From Actinomycetospora lutea (lineage in GTDB: Bacteria; Actinomycetota; Actinomycetes; Mycobacteriales; Pseudonocardiaceae): a stretch of 64,000 bases of DNA. Shown here piece by piece: positions 17,026 to 25,888 of the stretch. The notes beneath the pieces were generated by a model. It was not told the origin of the DNA, ran no database searches, and saw only the letters and a program-made list of their open reading frames with translations. Position 1 is the stretch's first letter. The number at the start of each line of letters is the position of its first letter. Position numbers and translations under genes: made by a program. The stretch is from assembly GCF_028737205.1 (NCBI RefSeq), contig NZ_JAQZAL010000021.1:1-64000 (forward strand), written 5' to 3'.

Positions 17026-17646
17026 ATGTCGACCGAGCACTGGGAGACGATCTACCGCGACCGGCGGAGCGACGAACTGTCGTGGTCCCAGTCCGCACCG
17101 GCGACGTCGCTCCAGGTGATCGACGAGCTCGGGCTGGACGCCGACCGGGCCGTCGTCGACGTCGGGGCCGGGGAGAGCGCCCTCGTCGACGCCCTCCTGG
17201 CCCGCGGGCACCGCCGGATCACGGTCCTCGACGTCGCGCAGGGGGCCCTCGACCGCGCGCGGGCCCGCCTGCGAGGGGTGCCGGGCGCGGACGCGGTCCA
17301 CTGGGTCGCCCAGGACGTGCTGACCTGGGCACCGGCCACGACGTTCGGTCTCTGGCACGACCGCGCGGTGTTCCACTTCCTCACCGCACCCGCCGACCGG
17401 CAGGCCTACGGGGACGTCGCGGCCCGCGCCGTCGCGCCCGGGGGCTTCCTCGTCGTCGCCACCTTCGCTCCCGACGGGCCCGCGCAGTGCTCGGGTCTGC
17501 GGGTCCGGCGCTACGACGCCGACACGCTGGCTGCGCAGTTCGCCCCGGGGTTCGTCCCGGTGCTCGCGCGCGCGCAGTCCCACCACACGCCGTGGGGTGC
17601 CGTCCAGCCCTTCACCTGGCTCGCGCTGCGCCGATCGACGTCATGA
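17026..17646 (+). CDS. Class I SAM-dependent methyltransferase
   Basis: 206 residues with a GAGG site upstream. Motif I is VVDVGAGESALVDALLARG, motif II VLDVAQGAL, and HDRAVFHFLT resembles the post-motif found in tellurite/thiopurine-type methyltransferases (TehB/TPMT-like). The N-terminal WETIYRDRRSDELSWSQ is also common in that group, which methylates chalcogens or thiols. It lies nine bases after an ArsR-rhodanese gene, which would fit sulfur or metalloid detoxification. The acceptor cannot be assigned from sequence. Confidence 0.87.
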   Translation: MSTEHWETIYRDRRSDELSWSQSAPATSLQVIDELGLDADRAVVDVGAGESALVDALLARGHRRITVLDVAQGALDRARARLRGVPGADAVHWVAQDVLTWAPATTFGLWHDRAVFHFLTAPADRQAYGDVAARAVAPGGFLVVATFAPDGPAQCSGLRVRRYDADTLAAQFAPGFVPVLARAQSHHTPWGAVQPFTWLALRRSTS

Positions 17647-18116
17647 CGACCCTGCACGTCGACGAGGACGCGGTCTGGCGCGAGGCGCTCGCCGGCCTGC
17701 GCGGCGAGGTCGTCGAGCTCGGCTGCGGCGACGGCCGGACCTTCCCCTGGTATCCCCCGGGCGTCACGGGCGTGCACGCCTTCGAGCCCGATCCCTCGCT
17801 GCGCCACGACGCCCGGGGGGTCGCCGCGTGGACCGCCACCCCGGTCTGGGTCCGCGACGATCCCGTCGAGGACCTGCCGCTGGCCCGCGGGAGCATCGAC
17901 GGGGCGGTGCTCCGTCTGCTGCTGCACCGGCGCCCGGCCGCGCCCGTCGTGGCGGAGCTCGCGCGGGTCCTCCGGTTCCGCGGTGAGCTGGTGATCCTCG
18001 AGGACGCGGGCCCCGACCCGCTGGCCGCCGTGCGCGCCGGCGGGTTCACGGTCGAGGACACGTGGTCGGTCCGTCATCCGACCGGGATGCGCGTGCTGGG
18101 GCGGGCGGTGCGGTGA
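17643..18116 (+). CDS. Class I SAM-dependent methyltransferase, short
   Basis: 157 residues, starting at an ATG that overlaps the stop of the previous methyltransferase (17643-17646). Motif I is VVELGCGDGRTFPW, followed by VHAFEPDPSL as motif II. RVLRFRGELVILEDAG matches the late strand of the Methyltransf_11 fold. It is shorter than most members and lacks the usual N-terminal cap. Translation coupling suggests it works with its neighbour or is a diverged duplicate. Substrate unknown. Confidence 0.8.
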   Translation: MTTLHVDEDAVWREALAGLRGEVVELGCGDGRTFPWYPPGVTGVHAFEPDPSLRHDARGVAAWTATPVWVRDDPVEDLPLARGSIDGAVLRLLLHRRPAAPVVAELARVLRFRGELVILEDAGPDPLAAVRAGGFTVEDTWSVRHPTGMRVLGRAVR

Positions 18117-18127
18117 CCACGGACCAC

Positions 18128-18931
18128 TCACGCCAGGGCGGCGGCCGCCGCGGCCCGCACCACGTCCAGGGCGTCGTGCACGCCGTTGTCGACACCCTTC
18201 TCGAAGTCGTCGCCCGCCGTCGCCATCGTGTTGGTGATGTGGGCGAGGCAGACCACGTCGGCGTCGCGGGCCTCGGCGTACGCGTAGAGCGAGGCCGCCT
18301 CCATCTCCACGCACGCGATCCCCTCGGCCTCCGCGGCCGCGATCGCCGTGCGGGTCTCGCGGTAGGGCGCGTCGGTGGTCCAGGACGATCCCGTCAGGAC
18401 CGGTTCGGGCAGGTGGTCGAACGCCCCGTCGAGTCGCTTCTGCACGCCGGGCCGCAGGCTGCTCCACCTCCCCGGCGCGACGTAGTGGGCGCTGGTCCCC
18501 TCGTCACGCAGCGCCCGGTCGATGAGGACGAAGTAGGGCGTCGCGCCGAGCGGACGGATCCGTCCGGCCGACGTGACGCTGACCAGGAGCTCGCAACCCG
18601 ACGCCGCGAGCTGCTCGGCGACGAGCACGGCGAACGGCCCACCCACGGCCATGCCGACGACCCCGACCTCGATCCCGTCGAGGTCCACGGTCCACATCTC
18701 GGTGTGGTAGCAGGCCCAGCCCTCGTGCCGGGTTCCCCGCCCAGTGACCTGCAGGTGACGGACGACGTCGCCGTCGGGGTCGAGCATGCCGACGCGCGGC
18801 ACCGGGATCGTCTCCAGACCGCGCTGCCGTCGCGCCTCGCGCAGGAGGTTCGCGGGCTCGAACAGCGACGGCGCCTGGTGGTCCTTCGCGGCGAGCAGGG
18901 GGTGGTCGTCGGGACTCGTCACGCGGGGCAT
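18128..18931 (-). CDS. Nucleoside phosphorylase-family protein (uridine phosphorylase-like)
   Basis: 267 residues from ATG 18931, an uncertain start because an in-frame GTG immediately precedes it and no binding site is clear. The fold signatures are GVVGMAVGGPFAVLVAEQL, the strand SVTSAGRI and the nucleoside-binding CVEMEAASLYAYAEA, in which the Met-Glu pair contacts ribose. Such enzymes split purine or pyrimidine nucleosides with phosphate in salvage. The gene is convergent with the short methyltransferase and divergent from the TlpA-like gene. The base specificity is not evident. Confidence 0.82.
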   Translation of the reverse strand: MPRVTSPDDHPLLAAKDHQAPSLFEPANLLREARRQRGLETIPVPRVGMLDPDGDVVRHLQVTGRGTRHEGWACYHTEMWTVDLDGIEVGVVGMAVGGPFAVLVAEQLAASGCELLVSVTSAGRIRPLGATPYFVLIDRALRDEGTSAHYVAPGRWSSLRPGVQKRLDGAFDHLPEPVLTGSSWTTDAPYRETRTAIAAAEAEGIACVEMEAASLYAYAEARDADVVCLAHITNTMATAGDDFEKGVDNGVHDALDVVRAAAAAALA

Positions 18932-19048
18932 CACAACATCGCCCGCGCCGAACCGCCGCGCGTCCGCCGACGAACCACACCGTTCCGGGCCGCGGCCACC
19001 GCGGGCCGCGCGTACCGTCGCGCACAACCGACCTCGGAGGTCCCATCG

Positions 19049-19546
19049 ATGCGACCGGTCCGGTCCGTCCTGGTCGTCGTCGCCGCGCTCGCGCTGACGC
19101 TCGTCGCCGCCTGCTCGACGGCCGCCCCCGCCCCGTCCGGGCCCGACTCGCTGGCGTTCTCCTCGCGGACCCTGCAGGGCGCGGAGTTCGACGGCCGCAG
19201 CCTCGCCGGGAGGCCCACGGTGCTGTGGTTCTGGGCGCCCTGGTGCTCGGTCTGTCGATCCGAGGCGCCCTCGATCGCCCGGGCGGCGCAGCAGCACCCG
19301 GACGTCACCTTCGTCGGCGTCGCGGCCCTCGACCAGATCCCGGCGATGAACCAGTTCGTCGAGACCTACCAGCTCGGCGGCTTCACCCACCTCGCCGACC
19401 TCGACACCTCGGTGTGGCGGCGCTTCGGCGTCACCGAGCAACCGGCGTTCGCCTTCATCGCGCCCGACGGCTCGGTCCAGGTCGTCAAGGGCACCCTCGC
19501 CGAGCCCGACCTGGCCCAGCGGCTCGCCGCGCTGGGCCGCGCCTGA
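19049..19546 (+). CDS. TlpA/thioredoxin-like redox lipoprotein
   Basis: 165 residues with CGGAGG upstream. A lipoprotein signal peptide ends in the lipobox LVAAC (Cys22). The mature part has a thioredoxin fold with WAPWCSVC as the CxxC active site and the cis-Pro loop TEQPAFAFIAPDG. It would reduce or shuffle disulfides on the outer face of the membrane. The next gene, 10 bp on, encodes a CcdA-like electron carrier that could keep it reduced. A DoxX, an AhpD-like and a radical-SAM gene complete what looks like one operon. Confidence 0.9.
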   Translation: MRPVRSVLVVVAALALTLVAACSTAAPAPSGPDSLAFSSRTLQGAEFDGRSLAGRPTVLWFWAPWCSVCRSEAPSIARAAQQHPDVTFVGVAALDQIPAMNQFVETYQLGGFTHLADLDTSVWRRFGVTEQPAFAFIAPDGSVQVVKGTLAEPDLAQRLAALGRA

Positions 19547-19556
19547 GCCGCGCCCC

Positions 19557-20498
19557 GTGGAGGCCTCGCTCCTGGCTTTCGCCGCGGCCGCCGGGCTGGT
19601 CGCGGCGCTGAACCCGTGCGGGTTCGCGATGCTGCCCGCCTACCTGGCCCTCGTGGTGCTGGGCGAGGACACGACGAGCGGGGGCCGGCGACGGGCCACC
19701 GTGGTCGTCCGGGCGCTGGTCGCGACGGCCCTGATGGCCCTGGGCTTCCTCGTCGTGTTCGGCGCGTTCGGGCTCGTCGTCGCCCCGATCGCCTCGTCGG
19801 TGCAGCGGTTCCTTCCGGTGGTGACCGTGGTCGTCGGCGCGGTCATGATCGGCCTCGGGGCCTGGCTGCTCACCGGGCGCGAGCTCACCGTGCTGCTGCC
19901 GCGGGCATCCGGCGGCGCCCCGACGGGACGACTCGGCTCGATGCTCGGTTACGGCGTCGCCTACGCGGTCGCCTCGCTGTCCTGCACGATCGGGCCCTTC
20001 CTGGCGGTCACCACCGCCACCTTCGGCTCCGGCTCGGTGCTCGGCGGTGTGCTGGCCTACCTCGTGTACGGGCTCGCCATGGCCGTGGTCGTGGGCGTGC
20101 TCGCGGTCGCCGTCGCCCTCGCCGGGCACGGGGCGGCGACCCGCTTCCGGCGTCTGCTCCCGTCCGTGAACCGCGCGTCCGGGGGACTGCTGTTGCTCGT
20201 CGGGCTCTACGTCGCCTACTACGGGGTCTACGAGCTGCGCCTGTTCATCGGCGGCGGCAGCGCCACCGACCCGGTGGTCGCCGCCGCGGGCGCGGTCCAG
20301 CAGACCCTCTCCGGCTGGGTCGACTCCGTCGGCCTCCTGCCGTTCGCCGCCGTCCTGCTCCTGCTCGTCGTCGGCGGGGTGCTCGTCCGCCGGCGGCACC
20401 GCACCGCACCCGACCACGCCGACCCCCGAACCGAGCGGGCCGGCGACACGAACACCGCGGGAACCACTCCCGCCGATCCGAGAGGACCGAGTCGATGA
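19557..20498 (+). CDS. CcdA/DsbD-type transmembrane electron carrier
   Basis: 313 residues from GTG 19557. Six core helices carry LVAALNPCGFAMLPAYLAL and ASLSCTIGPFLAVTTATFG, the two Cys-Pro/Gly motifs that in CcdA pass electrons from cytoplasmic thioredoxin to extracytoplasmic partners. A C-terminal extension with one or two more helices ends in a basic tail. The neighbouring TlpA-like lipoprotein is the likely acceptor. The stop overlaps the start of the DoxX gene (ATGA). Confidence 0.88.
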   Translation: MEASLLAFAAAAGLVAALNPCGFAMLPAYLALVVLGEDTTSGGRRRATVVVRALVATALMALGFLVVFGAFGLVVAPIASSVQRFLPVVTVVVGAVMIGLGAWLLTGRELTVLLPRASGGAPTGRLGSMLGYGVAYAVASLSCTIGPFLAVTTATFGSGSVLGGVLAYLVYGLAMAVVVGVLAVAVALAGHGAATRFRRLLPSVNRASGGLLLLVGLYVAYYGVYELRLFIGGGSATDPVVAAAGAVQQTLSGWVDSVGLLPFAAVLLLLVVGGVLVRRRHRTAPDHADPRTERAGDTNTAGTTPADPRGPSR

Positions 20499-21040
20499 CC
20501 GACACGGCCACCCCCACGGGGACGGTGGACACCGCGCCGCGCCCCTACCGGCTCATGGCCGGCGCGTTCGCCGCGCTGCGCATCTTCATGGGCCTGGTGT
20601 TCCTCAGCAACGGCCTCGCGAAGGTCACCGACGTCGGGAACTACGACTGGGGCTTCATCTCGTTCAACCTGATCACCAGCCCCACCGCGCAGGCCATCGC
20701 CGGCGGGGCCGCGGCGCAGACCTACATCACGCCGCTCGGGGCGTTCTTCCAGGGTGTCGTGCTGCCCAGCTGGGGCTTCTGGGGGCCGTTCCTCACCCTC
20801 GTCGAGGTCCTCATCGGCCTCGGGCTGCTGTTCGGCGTGGCGACCCGGCTGGCCGCGGTCGGCGGCCTGCTGCTGCTCGCGCCGATCTGGCTGATGCTGC
20901 TGCGCTCCGGCGGCTACCTCTGGGAGTACCCGTCGGAGGACATCATGCCGCTGGTCCTGCTCGCGATCGTCCCGGCCGGACGCACCGCGGGCCTCGACCG
21001 GTTCCTCGCGCCGCGTGTCCGGTACCGGTGGCCCTTCTGA
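20495..21040 (+). CDS. DoxX-family membrane protein
   Basis: 181 residues with four helices. LRIFMGLVFLSNGLAKV is the typical first DoxX helix, and the last parts read LVEVLIGLGLLFGVATRLA and EDIMPLVLLAIVPAGRTAGLDR. DoxX proteins are linked to membrane thiol or quinone oxidoreduction. In mycobacteria one forms a complex with superoxide dismutase and a rhodanese. Its start overlaps the CcdA-like stop, strongly suggesting a shared complex or process with the TlpA/CcdA pair. Confidence 0.88.
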   Translation: MTDTATPTGTVDTAPRPYRLMAGAFAALRIFMGLVFLSNGLAKVTDVGNYDWGFISFNLITSPTAQAIAGGAAAQTYITPLGAFFQGVVLPSWGFWGPFLTLVEVLIGLGLLFGVATRLAAVGGLLLLAPIWLMLLRSGGYLWEYPSEDIMPLVLLAIVPAGRTAGLDRFLAPRVRYRWPF

Positions 21041-21091
21041 GCGCCCGCCCGCAGGCTTCCGACAGCGACATCTCGACCGGACGGTGAGGCG

Positions 21092-21646
21092 ATGACGACG
21101 ATCGAACGGGTGGAGCTGGACCAGGTCCCGCTGCTGGCGCGGCCCTACTTCGCCGACGGTGACCCGGGGCCCATCGTGCGGGCACTGGCCCAGGTCCCCG
21201 AGCTCCTGACGGTGGCGCTGCCGTTCATCGGGGCGGCCCTCGCTCCCTCGGCGATCGGCTTCCGCGCGAAGGAGATCGTCATCGTGCGGACGTCCGCGCT
21301 CGCGGGTTGCCGGTTCTGCGTCGAGACGCACGCCGTCGTGGCGCTCGACGCCGGCCTCTCCCCCGCCCACGTGGCCGCGCTGCGCACGCCGGGTCCCGTG
21401 CCCGACGGCCTGTTCGGCGACCCGGCCGAGGAGGCCCTGCTGGGCTGGGTCGACGTCGTCGGGGGCGGCGGGCCGGTGTCCGACGAGGAGCGCGCCGCGA
21501 TCCTGCGGCACTGGGACCACCACGAGATCGTCGAGCTGACCACCGTCGTCGGTGCGACGCTGATGCTCAACCGGTTCGCCACCGCGCTGGCGCTGCCGAC
21601 CTCACCCGACGCCCTCGAGCGTCTCGAGAAGGAAGGCCTGCGGTGA
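21092..21646 (+). CDS. Carboxymuconolactone decarboxylase/AhpD-like protein
   Basis: 184 residues, all helical. The signature CRFCVETH matches the CxxCxxxH peroxidatic/relay motif of AhpD, preceded by KEIVIVRTSALAG. The protein could act as an alkylhydroperoxidase or disulfide relay rather than a true decarboxylase, which lacks the CxxC. The stop overlaps the start of the radical-SAM gene (GTGA at 21643-21646). It is 51 bp from the DoxX gene. Confidence 0.87.
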   Translation: MTTIERVELDQVPLLARPYFADGDPGPIVRALAQVPELLTVALPFIGAALAPSAIGFRAKEIVIVRTSALAGCRFCVETHAVVALDAGLSPAHVAALRTPGPVPDGLFGDPAEEALLGWVDVVGGGGPVSDEERAAILRHWDHHEIVELTTVVGATLMLNRFATALALPTSPDALERLEKEGLR

Positions 21647-22488
21647 GCGTCGAGACTCCCGAGCGTCCGATCGCCCGTGCCGTCGCCGAGGGGCGGATGC
21701 CGGGCCGCGTGTGGATGTACGCGAACTACCACTGCAACATCCAGTGCACCTACTGCCTGACCGAGTCGGGCCCGAAGGTCACCCAGCGGGCCCTGTCGCC
21801 CGAGACGATGATCGCGGTCGGGGAGCAGGCGAAGGAGCTCGGTTTCACCGACCTCGGGGTGACCGGCGGCGAGACGTTCCTGATGCCGCACATGCCCGAC
21901 ACGCTCGCTCGCCTCGCGGACGAGCTCCCGGTCGTGGCGCTCACCAACGGCACGTTGTTCAGCCGGCGGCTCCTCGAGAAGGTCGAACCGCTCGCGGAGC
22001 GCGACGTCGCCCTGCAGATCTCGCTCGACCGCCCGGACGCGGACGTCAACGACGAGATGCGCGCCCCGGACAACTTCCGCAAGGTCGTGGCGGCCGTGCC
22101 GGCGCTGGTCGAGCGGGGGATCACCGTGCGGATCGCCACCACCGTCGAGTCGATCGAGGACAACGAGCTGGACCGGCTCTGCGCCCTGCACCGCGACCTC
22201 GGCGTGCCCGACTCCGAGCACATCATCCGGCCGATCGTGCGCCGCGGCCGTGCGGACACCGAGAACCTCGGCGTGACCGCGGTCCAGTCCGACCTCCCGG
22301 CGGAGCTGACGATCACCGACGACGGGGCGTTCTGGGGGCCGTTCGGTCCCACCGTCCACGACGACCGGCTCGACACGGACCTCCTCGTCACCCGCACGAC
22401 ACTGCCGCTCGAGACACCGGCGCGGGCGTTGCTCGGCCTGCTCGAGGGCCGACCCGACGGGGACGACTCGGCCCTCAACATCAGATGA
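21643..22488 (+). CDS. Radical SAM protein
   Basis: 281 residues from the overlapping GTG 21643. The [4Fe-4S] motif is CNIQCTYC (CX3CX2C) near residue 27. GVTGGETFL supplies the SAM-binding GGE, and ALTNGT and ISLDRPDADVND follow as barrel strands. The C-terminal third lacks a Cys-rich SPASM or twitch domain, so the enzyme seems to carry a single cluster. The family includes peptide- and cofactor-modifying enzymes. Its coupling to an AhpD-like and thiol-redox gene set is unusual, and I do not recognise the pathway. Confidence 0.87.
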   Translation: MSVETPERPIARAVAEGRMPGRVWMYANYHCNIQCTYCLTESGPKVTQRALSPETMIAVGEQAKELGFTDLGVTGGETFLMPHMPDTLARLADELPVVALTNGTLFSRRLLEKVEPLAERDVALQISLDRPDADVNDEMRAPDNFRKVVAAVPALVERGITVRIATTVESIEDNELDRLCALHRDLGVPDSEHIIRPIVRRGRADTENLGVTAVQSDLPAELTITDDGAFWGPFGPTVHDDRLDTDLLVTRTTLPLETPARALLGLLEGRPDGDDSALNIR

Positions 22489-22543
22489 GCGTGAGCACCA
22501 GCGTCCGGTCGGGCGCTCCGTCCCTCCCCGTCGACGGGGACCA

Positions 22544-22575
22544 GGTGGCCGTCCGGGTTCTCCCGGGCGGCCACC
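22544..22575. terminator. Strong hairpin between convergent radical-SAM and transporter genes
   Basis: GGTGGCCGTCCGGG (22544-22557) pairs with CCCGGGCGGCCACC (22562-22575) around a TTCT loop: 14 pairs including one G-U. It lies between the stops of the radical-SAM gene (22488) and the oppositely oriented permease (22582), so it can act in both directions. Confidence 0.75.
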
Positions 22576-22581
22576 GCCGTG

Positions 22582-24237
22582 TCATCGCAGGCTGCGTCGC
22601 AGGCCGGCGCTCGTGACGTCGACGAGCGCCGTGAGCACGACGATCGCCGCCAGGGTCGTGAGCGCGGCGGCGTAGGCGAACGCGGCGAGCTGCTCGTTGA
22701 GCAGGAGTCCGAGCCCGCCGGCGCCGACCACGCCCACCACGACCGTCTCGCGGATCGTGACCTCCCACCGGTAGAGGCCGAACGCCACGAAGCGGGGTGC
22801 GGCCGCCGGAACCACGGCGTAGCAGAACACCACCGGCCTCGCGACGCCCTGGGCCTCCATGGCCTCGCGGGGGCGCCGGTCGAGGTTCTCCACCGACTCG
22901 GTCATGAGCCGCCCGAGCACGCCGAGGGTGTAGACGCCGAGGGCCAGGGCTCCGGGCAGCAGGCCCGGCGCCATGACGAACAGGAACAGCAGCGCCCACA
23001 CCGGCGGGGGCAGGGCCCGCAGCACGACGAGCACGGCGCGGGTCACGATGACCACGAGCCACCGGCCCGGTGTCCGCGCGCCGGCCGCGGACCCCGGGAA
23101 GGCCAGGGCGGAGGCGCCGGCGAACGCGATGACGATCGCGACGACCGACATCGCGACGGTGATCAGGGCGGCCTGCACCAGCTCGGCGACCGTGGTCGTG
23201 CCCAGTCCCGGGGGCCAGGCGTCCTCGACGATCAGGAGCACCTGGCGCCAGGTGTCGGCGGCCGTCAGCACCGACAGGTCGAGCTGCACCCACCAGAGGC
23301 TGCCGACCACCAGCACCGCACCCGCGACGAGCGACCCCCCGATCACGCGGTCGCCGGGACGCCCACCCGCGGCGCGACGCCGGCGCACCGCCGAGCTCCA
23401 CAGGTCGGTCGCCGCGCTCAGCAGGATCAGCGCGTAGAGCACCGACCAGACCTCGCGGTAGTTCAGGGTCTGCAGGCTCAGGGCCAGCTGGAAGCCGAGC
23501 CCGCCCGCGCCGATGAGGCCGAGGATGGCGGCGCTGCGGATCGCGCACTCGAAGCGGTAGAAGCCGTAGGACAGCAGGTCCGACCACGCCGCGGGCATCA
23601 GCGCGTAGAGCAGGGCGGTGGTGCGTGGCGAGCCCGCCGCCAGGGCGGCGCGGAAGGGGCGGCGCGCGGTCTCGTCGAGGAGCTCGGCGAACACCTTGGC
23701 GGTCACGGCCCCGAACGGGATGCCGATCGCGAGGACGGCGACGAGCGGGGTCAGGCCCAGGATGCTGAGGAGGACCAGGCCCCAGATCACCTCGTGGATC
23801 GCGCGGGGCAGCACGAGCAGCCCGCGCACGGTCGCCCACCCGACGGCACCGCGCCGCCGCGCCGCGCCGTGGCGGCCCTCCAGCCACCACACCTCGGAGG
23901 ACAGGACTCCCCCGACCAGGCCGAGCACCAGGCTGAGCACCGTGCCGAGCGCCGCGTACGCGACGGTCGTGACCGCGGCGGCCGCGAGGATCTCGAGGAA
24001 GGCCGCGTCGGTGCTGGGTGCCACCGCGGCGGCGAGGAAGTCGCCGACCAGGCCGAGGCCCTCCGGCCGCAGCAGGGGACCCTGGGTCCACCCGGTCGCC
24101 GCGACCGATGCGAGCACGACGACGAGCAGCGCCCCGCCCCACAGGCGCCTCGCACGGCGGCCCGCCCCACCCGGGACACCGGCTGCGGCCTCCCGCAGCT
24201 CCACCGGCGCGGAGGGCGGGCGGATCGTCTCGGTCAC
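22582..24237 (-). CDS. phnE: PhnE-type ABC transporter permease, two permease domains in one chain
   Basis: 551 residues from GTG 24237. Two homologous halves (about 25-275 and 285-550) each look like a full PhnE permease, with coupling motifs such as RAIHEVIWGLVLLSILG in the first half and YRWEVTIRETVVVGVVG in the second. In most phosphonate transporters PhnE is a homodimer of about 270 residues; here the dimer is fused. Its start overlaps the stop of the ATPase gene (GTGA). With PhnC- and PhnD-like genes upstream it forms a complete importer for phosphonate, phosphite or a similar anion. Confidence 0.88.
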   Translation of the reverse strand: MTETIRPPSAPVELREAAAGVPGGAGRRARRLWGGALLVVVLASVAATGWTQGPLLRPEGLGLVGDFLAAAVAPSTDAAFLEILAAAAVTTVAYAALGTVLSLVLGLVGGVLSSEVWWLEGRHGAARRRGAVGWATVRGLLVLPRAIHEVIWGLVLLSILGLTPLVAVLAIGIPFGAVTAKVFAELLDETARRPFRAALAAGSPRTTALLYALMPAAWSDLLSYGFYRFECAIRSAAILGLIGAGGLGFQLALSLQTLNYREVWSVLYALILLSAATDLWSSAVRRRRAAGGRPGDRVIGGSLVAGAVLVVGSLWWVQLDLSVLTAADTWRQVLLIVEDAWPPGLGTTTVAELVQAALITVAMSVVAIVIAFAGASALAFPGSAAGARTPGRWLVVIVTRAVLVVLRALPPPVWALLFLFVMAPGLLPGALALGVYTLGVLGRLMTESVENLDRRPREAMEAQGVARPVVFCYAVVPAAAPRFVAFGLYRWEVTIRETVVVGVVGAGGLGLLLNEQLAAFAYAAALTTLAAIVVLTALVDVTSAGLRRSLR

Positions 24238-24995
24238 GACGCGGGTTCGGCGGCGTAGAGGTCGTCCACGTCGCCCGGGGACACCGCCGACGGAGGCCGG
24301 TCGAACACGATGCGCCCGCCGCGCAGGGCCACGATGCGCTCGAAGCGGCCGAGCGCCATCGACACGTCGTGCAGGCTCGTGACGAGCGTGGTGCCGAGCT
24401 CGGCGCTGACCCCGGTCAACAGCTCGATGACCTCGGCGCCGAGCCGCGGGTCGAGGCTCGCGATGGGCTCGTCGGCGAGGATCGCCCGTGGCTGCTGCAC
24501 GAGCACCCGGGCGACGGCGACCCGTTGCTTCTGCCCGCCCGAGAGCGTGCTGGTGCGCGCCTCGATCTTCTCGGGGATGCCCACCCGCTCCAGGGCCCCG
24601 CGCACGTCGTGCACGCCCTGCGGGCGCAGCAGCGACACCGCCGCCCGCCAGAACGACCAGTGCCCCAGCCTCCCGGCGTTGACGTTGTGCACCACGCGGA
24701 GCTCCTCGACGAGGTCGAAGTGCTGGTGGATGGTGCCGATCTGACGTCGGACGCGGCGCGCGGCCCCGGCGCGCGCCCGCGCCAGGTCGCAGCCGAGGGC
24801 GGTGACGGCGCCCTCGGTGGGCGCGAGCGTGCCGTTCAGCAGCGCGATGAGACTGGACTTGCCCGCCCCGCTCGGTCCGATCACCGCGACCCGCTCGCCC
24901 GCGCCGATCTCCAGATCGCACCCGTCCAGGGCGAGGGTGTCGCGGAAGCGCAGGCCTACGCCGCAGAGGCCGAAGACGGGGTCGGGCGCCGTCAC
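24234..24995 (-). CDS. phnC: PhnC-type ABC transporter ATP-binding protein
   Basis: 253 residues from GTG 24995, which overlaps the substrate-binding-protein stop. It has Walker A GPSGAGKSS, the Q-loop GTIHQHFDLVEELRVV, the signature LSGGQKQRV and Walker B AILADEPIASLD followed by the switch His in TLVTSLHDV. It would energise uptake through the fused permease. No C-P lyase genes occur in the window, so imported compound must be handled elsewhere. Confidence 0.9.
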   Translation of the reverse strand: MTAPDPVFGLCGVGLRFRDTLALDGCDLEIGAGERVAVIGPSGAGKSSLIALLNGTLAPTEGAVTALGCDLARARAGAARRVRRQIGTIHQHFDLVEELRVVHNVNAGRLGHWSFWRAAVSLLRPQGVHDVRGALERVGIPEKIEARTSTLSGGQKQRVAVARVLVQQPRAILADEPIASLDPRLGAEVIELLTGVSAELGTTLVTSLHDVSMALGRFERIVALRGGRIVFDRPPSAVSPGDVDDLYAAEPAS

Positions 24996-25888
24996 TGCAC
25001 GAGGCCCAGTGACCGTCCGACCTGCTCGACCTGGTCGTAGTTGGCGGGCTGGGTGGGGATGAACGACCCGGCCCCGAAGAGGTCGAGGATGTTCTTGTCG
25101 GCGGGGTCGGCCGGGTCGAGCGCGAGGAGCGCGCCACGGATCCGGTCGGTCGTCCCGGCGCCGAGCTGCTCGTCGATGTCGGGCCGGGCCAGCCAGTGGT
25201 AGTCGTGGTAGGTCGGCGTCCGGAAGATCTCGCGCACCTTGGTGGTGTCGACCCCGCCGCCGGCGACCCGCTGGTCCCACACCGTCGCGTTCAGGGCTCC
25301 GACCTCGTAGGCGCCCGAGGTCACGAGAGCGATGGTGGCGTCGTGCGAGCCGGAGAAGCCGCTCGGGCCGCGGAAGGAGTTCGGGCCGACGCCGGCCTGG
25401 TCCAGGAAGTACTGCGGCATCAATCGGCCGGAGGTCGAGGACTCGCTGCCGAACGTGAGGCTGCGCCCGCCGACCTCGCGCAGTCCGGCGACGTCGGTGG
25501 CGGGCGCCAGTCCGGACGCCGTCGTCGCGATGAAGACGCTGCGGAAGCGCTCGTCGACGTCCCGCTGGGCCAGCGGGACCGAGCCGGGGACCTGCTGGCG
25601 GGCCTGGACCCCGGTGAGGCCCCCGAAGAAGACCATGTCGAGGTCACCGCGGCGGTACGACGTCACCGACGCGGCGTAGTCGGTGAGCGGCACGTAGCGC
25701 ACCGGGACGCCGAGCGTGCGTGTCAGCCGCTCGGACAGGGCCCCGTAGAGGCGCTGCAGCTTCTGCGGGTCCTGGTCCGGGATGGCGCTGATGACCAGCT
25801 CCCGCGGTTGCTCGGCGGCACCGCCGCCGCAGGCGGCGACCAGCACCGACACGAGGGCGAGAACGATCGCGAACAGGGCACGGCGCAC
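24992..25888 (-). CDS. phnD: PhnD-type periplasmic substrate-binding lipoprotein
   Basis: 298 residues read from GTG 25888, with GGAGGT at 25897-25902. A lipoprotein signal ends at LVAAC. The mature protein follows the PhnD/phosphite-binding order: VRYVPLTDYAASVTSYRRGD, LDMVFFGGLTG, GSESSTSGRLMPQYFL and VTSGAYEVGALNATVW. The ST-S-G stretch usually contacts the anion. It is the first gene of the three-gene transporter operon. Phosphonate, phosphite and methylphosphonate are all possible ligands. Confidence 0.88.
   Translation of the reverse strand: MRRALFAIVLALVSVLVAACGGGAAEQPRELVISAIPDQDPQKLQRLYGALSERLTRTLGVPVRYVPLTDYAASVTSYRRGDLDMVFFGGLTGVQARQQVPGSVPLAQRDVDERFRSVFIATTASGLAPATDVAGLREVGGRSLTFGSESSTSGRLMPQYFLDQAGVGPNSFRGPSGFSGSHDATIALVTSGAYEVGALNATVWDQRVAGGGVDTTKVREIFRTPTYHDYHWLARPDIDEQLGAGTTDRIRGALLALDPADPADKNILDLFGAGSFIPTQPANYDQVEQVGRSLGLVQ

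Noticed and set aside
22582..25137. A single 851-codon frame covering the permease and the ATPase region.
   Set aside because: The frame before 24237 is out of phase with the ATPase gene, which has complete Walker motifs in another frame. The permease starts at the overlapping GTG 24237.
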